Shown here in pieces: positions 22,925 to 33,347 of a DNA stretch of 64,000 nt; position 1 is the stretch's first letter, and the number at the start of each line of letters is the position of its first letter. Source of the DNA: Wallemia ichthyophaga EXF-994 (taxonomy: Eukaryota; Basidiomycota; Wallemiomycetes; Wallemiales; Wallemiaceae). Made by a program: the position numbers and the translations under genes. A model generated the notes under the pieces. It was not told the origin of the DNA. It did no database searches and saw only the letters and a list, made by a program, of their open reading frames with translations. Location: NCBI RefSeq assembly GCF_000400465.1, contig NW_008806284.1, positions 124,001 through 188,000 on the forward strand, given 5' to 3'.

Positions 22925-25555
22925 TTACCACATTCTACACTGCTCCTCTAATGGCGGATTCATGATACTCCCCTGGGTGCAACCGAAAGCCTTTGCGAAT
23001 TCAGGTGTGTTGCGAAGTGTACCATCGACTCTCCATCTGTTATTGTTACGTGAGTCAGTATTCACGCCAGTCATATCTCAGTACTCACTTAGTTGGTGCG
23101 TGCGGATCCGTCTTGATACGCTTGAGGTTCTCTTCCAAGCGTGTCTTGCGCGCCCAGCCTCTAGCAAACGAGATAAAGAATAACTGTTCGTCGGTAAATT
23201 TGAGTCCTGGAAGTTTGGCAGATTCTTCAATCTCCTCTGCGTGCTTCCACGCGTTGTATGCCTGCACTAATCCCAGATCCCCTATAGCCTCGCCAATCAC
23301 GAAACGTCCGTTAACGTTGAGGTCCTTGCCATCGGGTCCTGGTACGGTGAACTGGTTGTATTGATTGATGATACACTCAGCTCTTTCTTCGAATGCCTTG
23401 ACTGTTTCGTCACTCCACCATGAACCATCGAAGATTAGTCTGCCGTCTGCTTCGTACTGACGTCCAGCTTGGTCAAAGGCATGACACAGCTCGTGCGCTG
23501 CTACACTGCCTGCTGATCCGTAATTAAGAACCTGCGGCCAATCCGCCTTGAAGAATGGTGGCTGGAGTATCCCAGCTGGGAAAACTATCTCGTTCTTTGA
23601 TGGCTGGTAGTAGGCATTGACTTCAGTTGGAAACATATCCCATTCGCCTTCGGCGACCTTACCTGCTTTCTGGAAGAGTCTGGCTGCGTCAGCTTCTTTA
23701 GCTCTCAGAGTGTTGCCGAACCAATCATCCTCAGTGATTTCGTTCATGTCGTAGTATCTGGCTAGATCAGTGGGGTCTGAAGTATTTGGATGGGCGGTTG
23801 GGTATCCGATCTTCTTGTTGTCGTGTAGTACTCTGGCTTTGTTAGCTGCCGCATCGACTGTCTTGTTATCCAACCATCCAAGACTTGGTAAGCGATTGAT
23901 GAACGCATCGATGATCCCATCTACTACTCCTTCAAAATTAGTCTTGCTCTCACCTGGGAAAGCTTCGAGGACAAATGGTCTGCCGGCTAAGAAACCAACT
24001 TGATCGACCACTCCGTTCAAGCAGTCGAGATCAATATCCTTCTCAGCCTTTGGGTCGGTGCCGCTCATTTTCGCTGTGAAATCATTAACTATCTTGGCCA
24101 TGTGGGTCTTTGGACTAAGTGAGGAGCCCAAATTGAGAACGATTCTGAGGAGGAAGTAAGTTTCGAGCGTGGCATCGTCGACTTCAAGGACACTGAAAGT
24201 ATGTTTAAGAACTAAGTCCTTTCATAAACCCCAACACACCTTGCTAAATCCTCAAAGTAGCTTGGGTTTGCTACGATAACTGGCTCTACTATAGAGTCGT
24301 CGTCACTTGTACCTTGCAGGGCAAAAAATTCATTCCAATATACGTATGGAGCAAGCTCAGAGAGCTCAGTTATGGTCTTGGGGTTGTACGTCTTGAGAGG
24401 GTTAGCTGAGTCAACCTGGCTCCAAGAGATTCTTGCGAGGTCTTGTTCAAATCTAGCGACATCGTTGGCTTTTCTCCTGAAGTAGCGTGTTGGGAGCTTA
24501 GGAGGTTTGTGATGTTTATTTTTTTTGCTCTTTTTGCTTTCCGTGATACCCTTGCTGTGAAAATCTCTTTCGTGAACAGCAACCAATATCTGATAAGTGA
24601 TTTCAGCGATAAGGTTTACATTGGCGTAGTCCTCATAGTAGTCTTTGTCGGGAAGTGATAAGGCATCGCTTTGAGATAGAACAAGTACCTGTCGGCTTGG
24701 ATCCTTGCCTACGTCGCCATCCAGTGAGAAAGAGAACAAACCGCCGATGTTCATAGATTGTAAAAAGGCGGTTGCATGAGTCAGCATGGTTTTGCGATAA
24801 TCGCCCTTCACCATGTGCCTTTGATGGATCACAGATTCGAAGTCGTCGAGTACATCGAGGATAGGCTCAGCGCCAAGCTTGTCTTGAACCTTAGTGTTAG
24901 TGCAAGAGTCGTAGAGAGTCTTGATAGATTTTAAGTTTTCTTTGTCTTGAGGAGAGTATTCTTGCGTGCCGACGTTATCAAAGACTGCTGATTTGACAGT
25001 TTGGATATTCCTATCGCCGAGCTCGTTGAATATGGAGTAAACGCTCTTTGAAGGTGGGATAGGGTGAGAATTAAGCCAGCCGCCATTAGCGTAATCGTAG
25101 AAAGAGTCGCATGGATCGATGGAAGTATCGACAGACTCGAGGATATCTTTTGCAGCTCTGAAGCAAGATCTGGTGAGGCAGAAATTGGATGACTACGATT
25201 GTTAGTGGGAAATAATTTATAAAGTGTTTGTGCTTACTGGTGGTTGTTCTGGCCGCTTAGGAGGATGCGTGGGTTGTGGTTTGCCAGGTTGTATGACAGT
25301 GACAGTCTCTTTAGATTCCTGCGCTCTCTTGTAATTAACTTCAGCGCCTGCAAATAAACCAACGAAAACGCTCATCAATACAACGAGCCCAACGATGACA
25401 GCGATGAGGATTCTATTCAGCTTTGAAATATTCTTTGGTGGCCCTAGTTCCTCTTTACGACGTCCATTCAGCAGTAGTGGCTCCCTTTCAAGTATCCCTG
25501 ACTGCCTCCTTGAATTTGAATGTGAGTTCATGGTGGTCGTAAGCCAAGACGTCAC
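22925..25555 (-). CDS. M13 (neprilysin/endothelin-converting enzyme-like) zinc metallopeptidase
   Basis: Four exons on the minus strand: 25555-25238, 25192-24240, 24192-23089 and 23036-22925; 828 aa. It is a type II membrane protein: a short basic cytoplasmic tail with a dileucine-like EPLLL, a membrane segment about residues 47-70 (ILIAVIVGLVVLMSVF), a Pro/Thr linker, then the M13 ectodomain from CLTRSCFRAA and DTSIDPCDSFYDYANGGW. The catalytic elements are complete: substrate-binding NAYY, zinc motif HELCH (normally HExxH) and GEAIGD supplying the third ligand and Asp; CRMW closes the protein like the family's CRVW. It probably trims extracellular or vacuolar peptides. A Lys/His-rich insert (KKSKKNKHHK) sits in the ectodomain and is not typical. 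It is divergent from the secreted cupredoxin gene. Confidence 0.92.
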
Positions 25556-25774
25556 CGCCAGCCAGATAAGGTGAGATTTGATGTTCAGGCTATATTTGAG
25601 AGGCAGAAATGATCATAAAATTGAGCCCAGTTCAATGACGTTTTCGGATTGTAAATATCTCCTGTCGATCACCCGTCGTCATCAAAATTTTCATGGACTA
25701 TACATACAGTCTTTCTAGGATTATTACATCTTTCAAAGCAACAATCATCATCTAAAGAAATACCTGGAAGATAT
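25556..25774. promoter_or_regulatory. Divergent promoter region M13 peptidase / cupredoxin
   Basis: 219 bp between the ATGs of two genes whose products both belong at the cell surface. The stretch is AT-rich towards the cupredoxin side (25670-25760). No specific operator is recognisable. Confidence 0.4.
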
Positions 25775-27135
25775 ATGCAGTTGAAATACCTCATCACACT
25801 CGCAACCCTTGCGGCTTTTGCCTCTGCGAATTTGGTTCCGCACAACGTCGCTTACACGAAGAGATCTCCACAATACGAGTACGATACAGCGGCGTAAGTG
25901 GGTAATATTGAGACGATACAATCTAACACGCCTCAGACCATCTCCAGATTCACCTTCGCCATCACCAGCAGGTCCTGGAGACGATATCGCAATTTGTGTT
26001 AATAGTGAGTGAAATAATCACAGTTTGATAGCCAACAAAATTTATACATAGACTGCGACTCTAACGCTTACAAGAACAATGGAATTAATGGTAGTGGCGG
26101 TGGTATTGGCGCTGCCGGTGATTATAACGCTGGTGGCGATAATCCTGGTGGCAACAATCCTGGCAACGACAACAACGAAAATTCTCCCAACATCGGTGAC
26201 GACGACGCCAACGACAACAACAACAGAAACGATACTGCTCCATCGCCAACTACAAAGTACGTCGTCGTTGCACCTTCTCAGGGCGTTCTTCGCTTCGTTC
26301 CCTTTGCCATGCAAGCCGATGTCGGTGACAAAATTCAATTTACTTGGATGGCAAACAACCACGGAGTAACCAAATCTTCAATGACTGGTCTCTGTAACGC
26401 CACAGAGGATAAGCCATTCAAATCTCCTGTACAGAACGCAACCACTACGTTTGAGATTACTGTCGATACCACCGACCCAATGTTTTACTATTGCCCAGTT
26501 GGAAATGTGGGAAAGATTAATCATTATAATTAACACTGACAGTACATATAGCACTGTGCATCTGGTATGTACGGTATGATCAATCCACCAATGGCACCAG
26601 CCAACTTGTCAAACGTTGGTAATGCTATGAGTGATTGGGAGAAGGTCAGAGAGTAGCTCTGTGCCACTTCAACACCCTCTAACATCTCACTAGGACTCCA
26701 AGAATGCCATTATTATGAAGAACGCCGGTAATTTGATGAAGGATGCCAACATGACCACCGAGCAACTAAACTGGGGAAGCAACTGGATGGACATCGCGAG
26801 TGACAAAGATCAGTTGTCTTTGCTTATCGAGAATATTATGTGAGTAGTTGTATAATCAGAATTAACCCTCTGAAAATCGCAGCACCACGCGTCTCGCTAT
26901 TGCTTTGAATCCAGGCTGGACACCTGGAGCTGAGATTGATACTGGCAAGTTTAATACACCACCAGATATGAATACGCTTGCAGAGTCCAACACCGACGAC
27001 GATGAGACTGACGATGATCCTACTACTGATTCGAAAGACGGAGGTAGCTCAAATGACTCTGGATGCATCAGAAAGGAAGCCCAGATTACCAGTCTTATTT
27101 TCAGTTTAATTGCGGTTTTCGCATGTGTTCTTTAA
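25775..27135 (+). CDS. Secreted GPI-anchored cupredoxin-like protein
   Basis: Six exons: 25775-25893, 25937-26004, 26052-26506, 26552-26644, 26694-26839 and 26883-27135; 377 aa. The N-terminus is a signal peptide (MQLKYLITLATLAAFASA) followed by a KR site that suits Kex2 cleavage. A Pro/Ser then Asn/Asp/Gly-rich linker leads to a cupredoxin domain: GDKIQFTWMANNHGVTKSS supplies the first His, and C-P-V-G-N-H with a Met five residues further on has the C-x4-H-x4-M spacing of a type 1 copper site. The His codon is the first codon after an intron. The C-terminus has a Ser/Asp-rich run, then a small-residue site before a hydrophobic tail (LIFSLIAVFACVL), a GPI-attachment pattern. This resembles fungal extracellular serine-rich / stellacyanin-like proteins; a role in the cell wall or in copper/redox chemistry is inferred. 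Confidence 0.85.
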
Positions 27136-28525
27136 GTTTAATGAATACTCTTTTCAATATTTACATCTACGCGGTCAGGTTTAAATGCCAGGATGGCCTG
27201 AATAACGGTCGTGGATGTTAAATGTCAATAGTACCTGGGTCTTTATGTGCTAAATGAGCTGATCTGGTAAATTTCACATGCAATTGTTATCCTCTTAAGA
27301 TGTGTAGGACTGAACATGTTTCAGATAAGGGCATCAAACTGCAAAGAAGGTGGCTAAGCTGAAGAATACAAATTGCTGAAAAACCTACAGACAGAAACAC
27401 CCTTGCTTAGCTGTATATGCGCATTTGTACTTCATCCAGCACACATCTCCTTATCGACAAAGCGGTGCGAAGGAAACTACCAAACTTAGAGAACTGAAAA
27501 CCAAATTATAGCACACAGGTAATTAACTCGATATTCGTTTTATTCGCCTTTTCACCACAATCCACCGGGCTTAATACTTTAATGTTAGTCCAATCCCAAA
27601 CTTGATGTATATCCCAAGTAATCCTCATGGAGAAGTTTTCGCTAAAGTGGATTAACAATCTCATTAGCGACAGATACTCGTTAAGAATTGATAGATCTTG
27701 CGGTTCAGGGTATTATCCGCTTGTGCCAAGTTGGCAGAATAACCAAAAGACCCACTTCTCTTTCAGGCGTGGAAGAGTCATGTGTTCGAATCAAGGTGGT
27801 CGTAAATATTGCTGAATCAACTTTCTGATGATAAACTACGCGTCTTCCACCCTGCGTGCATCCGTGATCACCAAAGCAATCGCCGATGTTTGGAACTTCT
27901 ATCTGACGAATGTGTGGTTGGATCTAGTCAGGCGTGATCAACTGACTGAGTGTCTGCTGAAGTTAACAACATCATAAAGGAACACCACCGCAGTGATTGT
28001 CCCCCCCACTTCGACCGCCCATCCTGCCGACAAACACGCACTCGATTATGTCGCTGGCGTCATAAGCGTACAAACAGAAGAGACAAGACGCTTGCGACCA
28101 TCTCTATGCGTTTAAAATCAACAAAAATCGCTAATAACCTCATATTTGACATTCGATATCTGAGTGACATCATGTCGTCCACCCACATTATCGCCGAATC
28201 GCTTATCCTGATGGTCCGGTAAGGAATTCCTGATGTCACATCAGGATGTCCTTTGATTGCAGATAAAGTTGCTCTGACTATCCCACTTTCTTCGCGTCCC
28301 TATGTGGTTCGCAGGAATGCATAACAGCATGCCTGAGATATAGGAATGTTGGTTGTGATACTCCTCTTTAAATGTTACTGCATGAAAAGATTATATCCCA
28401 TCTTCAAGAAGGCCTTTTCTTTTAATGTGGATAAAATAAATAACCGTAACAGCTTTATACGGAGTAAATGAATCTCACACGGATTTCACTGCTTGATGGA
28501 CTATCGAAGACAATCTAAATAGCCT
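27136..28525. other. Gene-poor intergenic stretch
   Basis: About 1.4 kb downstream of the cupredoxin gene with no supported gene. A 49-codon ORF at 27828-27977 and a 90-codon ORF at 27950-28222 overlap in different frames; neither shows a known domain or plausible splice partners. A sequence around 27725-27800 has a tRNA-like T-loop (GTTCGAATC) but its stems do not pair. The region may hold decayed gene matter, like the next 1.2 kb. Confidence 0.4.
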
Positions 28526-28581
28526 GCCTTGTCCAGGATTCGAACAAAGGTCGTACAGGTCCTCGCCTCAAAACAAAAGGC
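28526..28581 (-). pseudogene. 56-nt tRNA-like remnant
   Basis: Read on the minus strand, the first seven bases GCCTTTT pair with the last seven ACAAGGC at six of seven positions, and a T-loop (TTCGAAT) lies in the right place before the 3' strand, as in a tRNA. Only about 30 nt lie between the acceptor stem and the T-arm region, so a normal D-arm plus anticodon arm cannot fit, and the T-stem pairs poorly. It lies 9 bp from the tRNA-Glu gene on the same strand. Most likely an internally deleted tRNA pseudogene. Confidence 0.4.
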
Positions 28582-28590
28582 AAAAAATGT

Positions 28591-28671
28591 TCGCGTACCG
28601 GGAATCGAACCCGGCTCTTCGGTGGTCTTTCAAGTGAAAAACCGATATGATAACCACTACACCATACACGA
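28591..28671 (-). tRNA. tRNA-Glu (UUC) with a 10-nt intron
   Basis: The minus strand folds as a full cloverleaf: acceptor TCGTGTA with TACGCGA (one G-T wobble), a D-arm GTGTAGTGGTTATCAT typical of eukaryotic tRNA-Glu with the A box, an anticodon stem TCGGT/ACCGA with loop TTTTCAC (anticodon TTC at 28638-28636), and a T-arm CCGGG-TTCGATT-CCCGG holding the B box. A 10-nt intron (28634-28625) sits after position 37, the canonical site. Mature length is 71 nt before CCA. It lies just left of the decayed phosphoketolase copy. Confidence 0.92.
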
Positions 28672-28799
28672 CTGATACTTTTGCTTCACCAAAAAAATAC
28701 TTAACTTCAAGATTGACAGAAATCAAAGCGTACTTATTGCAAATTTTCATGGCTTGTTAGTCTTTATTAGTATAAGCGAAACAGCACAAGAATGCCTTT

Positions 28800-29720
28800 A
28801 ATTTCCGGCAAGACTGACTCATCGATTGTTTCTCAAAGCCTAAATAATCATTCGAGTAGCAATAGTAAACTGGCCACTTTGTGCGTTTGTAGGGGATTGA
28901 GGATGGTCCCGATCTGCGCGAACACATCCAACTATGATCCAGTCGAAACCAACACTGCCCTATCATTCGTAGCTCACAACTTGAGACGAAAGAATTAATC
29001 AACATGGTGGGTGCGTAGGAATGACGTGGTGGACTACCTAAGAAGTCGTGCATATTGTCGGTGTTAAGTGACTTGGACCTGTTTTGATATCAGCAGACCG
29101 AGCCGAGAAGCATTGTATTGCCGGTGCTAGTGTTTGGCAGGAATACTCAGCGGAAGAAGGTGAAAGGTGCCGATACGCAAATAGTGCACGCCAGTATCGG
29201 CAAAGGTGGTATTCGAATTGTTAGCCGTGAGTGTGCTGCTGAATAGTTCCTGAGAGATAGGGCGATGAACGTGTATGGTGAGGGTGCAGGTGACAAGGGT
29301 GATGAGACGATAGGGTGGTAAAGTGTAAATGCAGCTATTCACATGCATTGAACGAACTTGCAATGGATATTCTTTCACCAAAAATAGAGCAGTGTTAATC
29401 AGTTACCACCGGCTACGTATCGTAAGCAGTTACTGCTGATCGAGTAGTGAGACATTCCGATAAACAAAGCACAGGAATCAAATTGATTGAATCGGAAAAT
29501 ATATCGGAGTCGGCATCATGCACTGTGAATGTATCGAGATATCGAAATATCCAGGTACACAGTCGTGTGGATGCGGACAGGGATTTTAGAGAGGTTGTGC
29601 ACTGTTCGCTGGAGTGCTATAATGCTCCAATGCTCCAATGCTCCAATGCTAAAAATGATAGCCAGCGTAATCACCACTCTGTGCGGATTGGAGGATGCAA
29701 TATTGAGTGCTAGCGTCAGC
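28800..29720 (+). pseudogene. Decayed 3' half of a phosphoketolase gene, intron retained
   Basis: This stretch translates in pieces to the end of phosphoketolase exon 2, the intron, and much of exon 3 of the intact gene at 18675-21296. Clear matches: NTALSFVAHNLRRKN (parent NTTLSCIAHCLRSKN) at 28952-28996; a 47-nt intron relic (about 29006-29052) the same length as the parent's, ending AAGTCGTGCAT where the parent has GAGTCGTGCAG; GPVLISADRAEKHCIAGASV at about 29078-29135; ACVLISYH-type DNA near 29392-29418; and ADRDFREVVH near 29573. Stops, frameshifts and the lost acceptor AG show it is dead. The intron means it arose by DNA duplication, not from mRNA. It is inverted relative to the parent and about 8 kb away. 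The left limit is uncertain. Confidence 0.85.
29625..29648. repeat. 8-bp minisatellite, three units
   Basis: CTCCAATG is repeated three times without error inside the phosphoketolase relic, with partial units on both sides. It has no counterpart in the intact gene, so it is an expansion after the copy decayed. Confidence 0.8.
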
Positions 29721-30085
29721 TGCTGAGCTTAAGCAAGCCTGAACAACCCGCCAAGTGATAAAGGGCTATTTTTAGTTTATTTTACAAGATGATTCATTGG
29801 GGTTTGAATATGTTTAAGAGGGTGGAGGGGTGCATGGGCCTCTAAATGGGCCTCTGCGAATGAAATGTCGAATAATTATTGTGCCAGTGAGATATATTCA
29901 CGCGTTAGCGCGTTTACGTATTCGCGTTTCAACTCGCGCTCGTTCCGTTCTTGAAAAATCTTCAAACAGGGCGAGGAGGGGAGTGAATTGGAGTGATATA
30001 CGAGATATTCACAGAAAACGCACAAAGCCAGCTTATTTTTGGCATTTTTTTCCTTTATTTTAGGTTCCCGCAGCAGAAAACGTAA
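29721..30085. other. Upstream region of UGP1
   Basis: About 365 bp between the phosphoketolase relic and the UGP1 5' leader. It holds a short direct repeat (GGGCCTCT at 29838 and 29849) and a T-rich tract at 30033-30060 ending in TTTTAG, which may be a leader splice acceptor or part of the core promoter. No gene is seen. Confidence 0.4.
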
Positions 30086-30187
30086 ATGGGGACTGGCGGA
30101 CGTTCTTCTCTCTTTAACACGAACTACGAGGAAGTGAGTTTTGCGTGTTTCTACCGTGAGAGCAGAACTGACGCGTAATAGAAGTAG
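30086..30187 (+). promoter_or_regulatory. Candidate upstream ORF in UGP1 leader, with a possible intron
   Basis: An ATG at 30086 opens a 30-codon ORF ending at 30178, 13 nt before the UGP1 ATG. The leader also has a good intron signal: GAA/GTGAGT at 30134 and TAATAG ending at 30181 (48 nt, the typical size here). Splicing would shorten the uORF to 17 codons ending at 30187, four bases before the main start. If it is in the mRNA, it could tune UGP1 translation. Transcription start is unknown, so this is tentative. Confidence 0.35.
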
Positions 30188-30191
30188 AAAA

Positions 30192-31741
30192 ATGTCTTTG
30201 AACACATCAAACACGTCGTCGATCAAGCGCCAACCATCTGCAACCGACTTCAAGTCAGCTACTACAAATGTATCTTCACGCTCCATGAAGCAGGAATTAG
30301 ATAATCTTGTTCAAGTGAGTGGGTTAGGGAGCGTACAAAGCATTCTAACGCGCCCCTTCAGTCAGTTGAAGACCCAACAAAGAAAAAGCAATTCAAGGCT
30401 GAAATGGATGGCTTCTACAACCTTTTTAACCGCTTCCTCGATGAGAAGGCTAGAGGTGAGAAGATCCAATGGGACAAAATCAGACCACCAGCAGCAGAGC
30501 AAGTAAGACCATACTCAGACCTTCCAAAAGCCAGCGACCACTCAATTCTCGATAAATTGGCTGTGTTGAAGCTTAACGGTGGCTTGGGTACTACCATGGG
30601 TTGCGTCGGGCCAAAATCCATCATCGAAGTGAGAGACGGTATGACTTTCTTGGATTTGTCAGTGAGACAAATCGAGCATCTCAACTCAGCTTACAACGTC
30701 AACGTCCCATTCATCTTGATGAATTCGTTCAACACTCACGAAGACACCAAGCGTCTTATCCAAAAGTATGAAGACCACAACATCCAGATTCTCACTTTCA
30801 ACCAATCATGCTACCCAAGATTCGGCAGAGAGAGTCTTCTCCCAACTGCCAGAGATTTGGACTCACCAAAGGACAACTGGTACCCACCAGGACACGGAGA
30901 TATCTTTGAGGCACTCTACAACTCCGGTTTGCTCGATGAGCTTATCAACGCAGGCAAGGAGTATATATTCGTATCAAACGTAGACAATTTGGGTGCTGTT
31001 GTCGATCTCAACATCTACCAACACATGATCGACTCACAAGCCGAGTACTTTATGGAGGTTACTGACAAGACCAAGGCGGATGTGAAAGGTGGTACCATCA
31101 TCGATTACGAAGGACAAGCGCGTCTGTTGGAGGTTGCGCAAGTGCCAAAGGAGCACGTCGAGGAGTTCAAGAGTATCAGCAAGTTCAAGATATTCAACAC
31201 GAACAACTTGTGGATGAACCTGAAGGCAATCAAGAGAGTTGTAGAGAACAACCAGTTGAGCTTGGAGGTGATTATTAACAACAAGGCACTCGATAATGGT
31301 ACACCGGTTATTCAGCTGGAAACAGCTGTCGGAGCAGCTATTAAGCACTTCAAGGGCGCAGCTGGTATCAACGTACCTAGATCAAGATTCTTGCCTGTCA
31401 AGTCTTGCTCTGACTTGCTCCTCATCACATCAGACCTCTTCAGCTTGGAGCATGGTGTGCTGAAGCGCAACCCTAAGAGAGTGTTCGATACCACACCAGT
31501 TATCAAGCTCGGAGATACTTTCAAGAAGGTGGCTAACTTCCAGGGTAGATTTAAGTCTATCCCGAATGTGTTGGAGCTCGACCACTTGACTGTGTCTGGA
31601 GATGTTGTCTTTGGAAAGAATGTGGTGCTCAAGGGCTCGGTTATTATCGTTGCAAATGAGGGCAACAGGATTATCCTCCCAGACAACTCAGTGATTGAGA
31701 ACAAGCTGGTGACTGGTAACCTTGCCATTATCGACCACTAG
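30192..31741 (+). CDS. UGP1: UTP-glucose-1-phosphate uridylyltransferase
   Basis: Two exons, 30192-30314 and 30362-31741, giving 500 aa, the usual fungal length. It makes UDP-glucose from UTP and glucose 1-phosphate for cell-wall glucan, glycogen and trehalose. The nucleotide-binding signature [17 protein letters not shown] is followed by PPGHGD, the [10 protein letters not shown] metal/uridine segment, and a C-terminal left-handed beta-helix ([20 protein letters not shown]). The Ser/Thr-rich N-terminus (residues 1-40) resembles the yeast Ugp1 region that PAS kinase phosphorylates; that regulation is inferred. The Met at the start of exon 1 is chosen because the intron joins it in frame to [11 protein letters not shown]. 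Confidence 0.95.
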
Positions 31742-31850
31742 AGAGGTTATTTATAAGACACAATATTCCCAGTACATCCTAATTGATTTTTACATTTCAG
31801 ACTGCTTTGGTAGGTGTGGATGATTGCATATTGCATTAAAATAATTGCCT

Positions 31851-33347
31851 TTAAAACTCGTACAATTCTGGTTTATCTGACTGGAATGCGACTCTCCTGG
31901 GGCCTTTAGAGGGGGCTTTAGAGGGAGGAAAGGTGACTTTGGGAGTGTTCTGTGTGTTCTGTGTGTTGTGTGTATTCTGTGTGTGTGCTTGAGCACCGCC
32001 CTCTATTTGCACACTACCGTCATCATGAGTGCACTCACTGCTATGAATATGTTCCAAGTGCTCGTGCTCATGCAGCTGCTCCTGCTGCTCCTCCATCTCC
32101 TGCTCATTAGCCCGTTTAACTCTCTCACTAGTATCCTGCACACCAGCAGCGGATTTGCTTGGAGTGGTACGTCTCTCGCCGACGCCACCCTCAACATCGA
32201 GATGAAGAGTCTCAATGACAAGGCGCCTTCTACGCAACTTAAAAGCTAGGTTATTATCACCGGCCACGAGTCCACCCCGCAAAACGCTATGGCGGTCACT
32301 AGGTGCCGTCAGAGCGTGCACAGCAGGGCGGGCGAGGCAATGAAGGAGACCATGACTAGGTGCGAAAGCGCGTGCGCGATGTGGCGCATCGCTGAAACTC
32401 TCCAAAGCTACACAGCCATCTACGACATGCAGCAGCTGAGGTAACACCCCACCCACCCCCTGCAAAGTCTGCATGTGCGCGGACGTGTAGATGGTCGTGT
32501 AGGGCGTCGTGCGTGCGAGGTGGCGCAGCTTGTAGAAGAACCGATACAGCACTCCGTCGCCGTCGCTGTCACCGTACCACAGACTGCCGACGTTGCGCAC
32601 TACGATGCGCAACATGTTGGGCGCGTGTGTGTGTCCGTTTGCGTCTGCTTGCGCTTGCGTACCTGCATGGCGCTTGCAGGCTGCTTCTATGCGTGCGAGG
32701 ATGGCTGTGTAAGAACTCGCCTCGCCCTCACTCCCACTCCCACCAACATCATCGTCCACATCCACTCCCACCTCCTCCAGCAACCCGCGCTCGCGTGCGT
32801 GGGCGAGAGTGTGTGCGGGGATTGTCTGTGTGAGGTCGAAAGTACTGAGGAACGAGCTTTCGTCGCTGCCGTTACTATTGCTAGGCGTGTTGATTGAAGT
32901 TTCGAAGCGCTTCATGTGCGTGTATCGCCAAGCGATGGTGCTGTCTCCGCGGCCTTGGGTGTGCTTGGGAGTGTGAGTGTCCTCCTTATCCGAATCATTT
33001 TCCTGCTCTTGCTGCTGCTCCTTGCCGCCCTGCTCACTCAGCGGCAACCACATGGCACTGTTCGCAGCGAGCCCGACGGAGAGGACGGCGTGTTGGGCTG
33101 CGATGCCCTGTGCTAGATAGTACCGAAGTAGAATATCGGCGTATGCGGCGTGTGGGTCCGTTTCCACAACCAGCGTGAGCGAGTGGTCACTCAGCCCTAA
33201 TCCACCTCGCCCGCCTGCGCTGCCTGTGTACACATCGTCTAGGGCCGCACTCCCACTGCTTACGTGCGCCAATCCGCTCGCTGGCGATACCTTCGTTCCC
33301 CTTATGCGCCTCGCGTGCTTCTCGTCTCGCCGTTTGAAAGAGGACAT
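31851..33347 (-). CDS. ELP4: Elongator complex subunit Elp4
   Basis: Single exon; from ATG 33347 (MSSFKRR) it gives 498 aa. Two upstream ATGs (33395, 33368) would add a hydrophobic prefix not expected in the family. Elp4 forms the RecA-like Elp456 ring of Elongator, needed for wobble-uridine modification of tRNAs. Family features: TKVSPASGLAHVSSG and ALDDVYTGSAGG at the start (Walker-like but not a classic P-loop), IVVRNVGSLWY, LYRFFYKLRHL and FKLRRRRLVIETLHLDVEGG. It is longer than most Elp4 owing to acidic Gln/Glu inserts (around residues 110-140) and a His/Glu then HTQNT-repeat tail. The coding DNA is GC-rich with many CGTG/TGTG runs, unlike UGP1 next door. It is convergent with UGP1 (109 bp) and in line with eIF3h. 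Confidence 0.85.
   Translation of the reverse strand: MSSFKRRDEKHARRIRGTKVSPASGLAHVSSGSAALDDVYTGSAGGRGGLGLSDHSLTLVVETDPHAAYADILLRYYLAQGIAAQHAVLSVGLAANSAMWLPLSEQGGKEQQQEQENDSDKEDTHTPKHTQGRGDSTIAWRYTHMKRFETSINTPSNSNGSDESSFLSTFDLTQTIPAHTLAHARERGLLEEVGVDVDDDVGGSGSEGEASSYTAILARIEAACKRHAGTQAQADANGHTHAPNMLRIVVRNVGSLWYGDSDGDGVLYRFFYKLRHLARTTPYTTIYTSAHMQTLQGVGGVLPQLLHVVDGCVALESFSDAPHRARAFAPSHGLLHCLARPAVHALTAPSDRHSVLRGGLVAGDNNLAFKLRRRRLVIETLHLDVEGGVGERRTTPSKSAAGVQDTSERVKRANEQEMEEQQEQLHEHEHLEHIHSSECTHDDGSVQIEGGAQAHTQNTHNTQNTQNTPKVTFPPSKAPSKGPRRVAFQSDKPELYEF

Noticed and set aside
27725-27800. tRNA-like sequence with GTTCGAATC on the plus strand
   Set aside because: Acceptor and T-stem do not pair and no anticodon arm can be drawn; only the B-box-like loop fits.
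27828-28222. Overlapping ORFs of 49 and 90 codons
   Set aside because: No recognisable domain, no splice partners, and the region is otherwise gene-poor; likely chance or decayed matter.
30404-30408. Start of UGP1 at the internal ATG ([11 protein letters not shown])
   Set aside because: A good 47-nt intron joins an upstream exon with a Ser-rich N-terminus typical of fungal UGP1.
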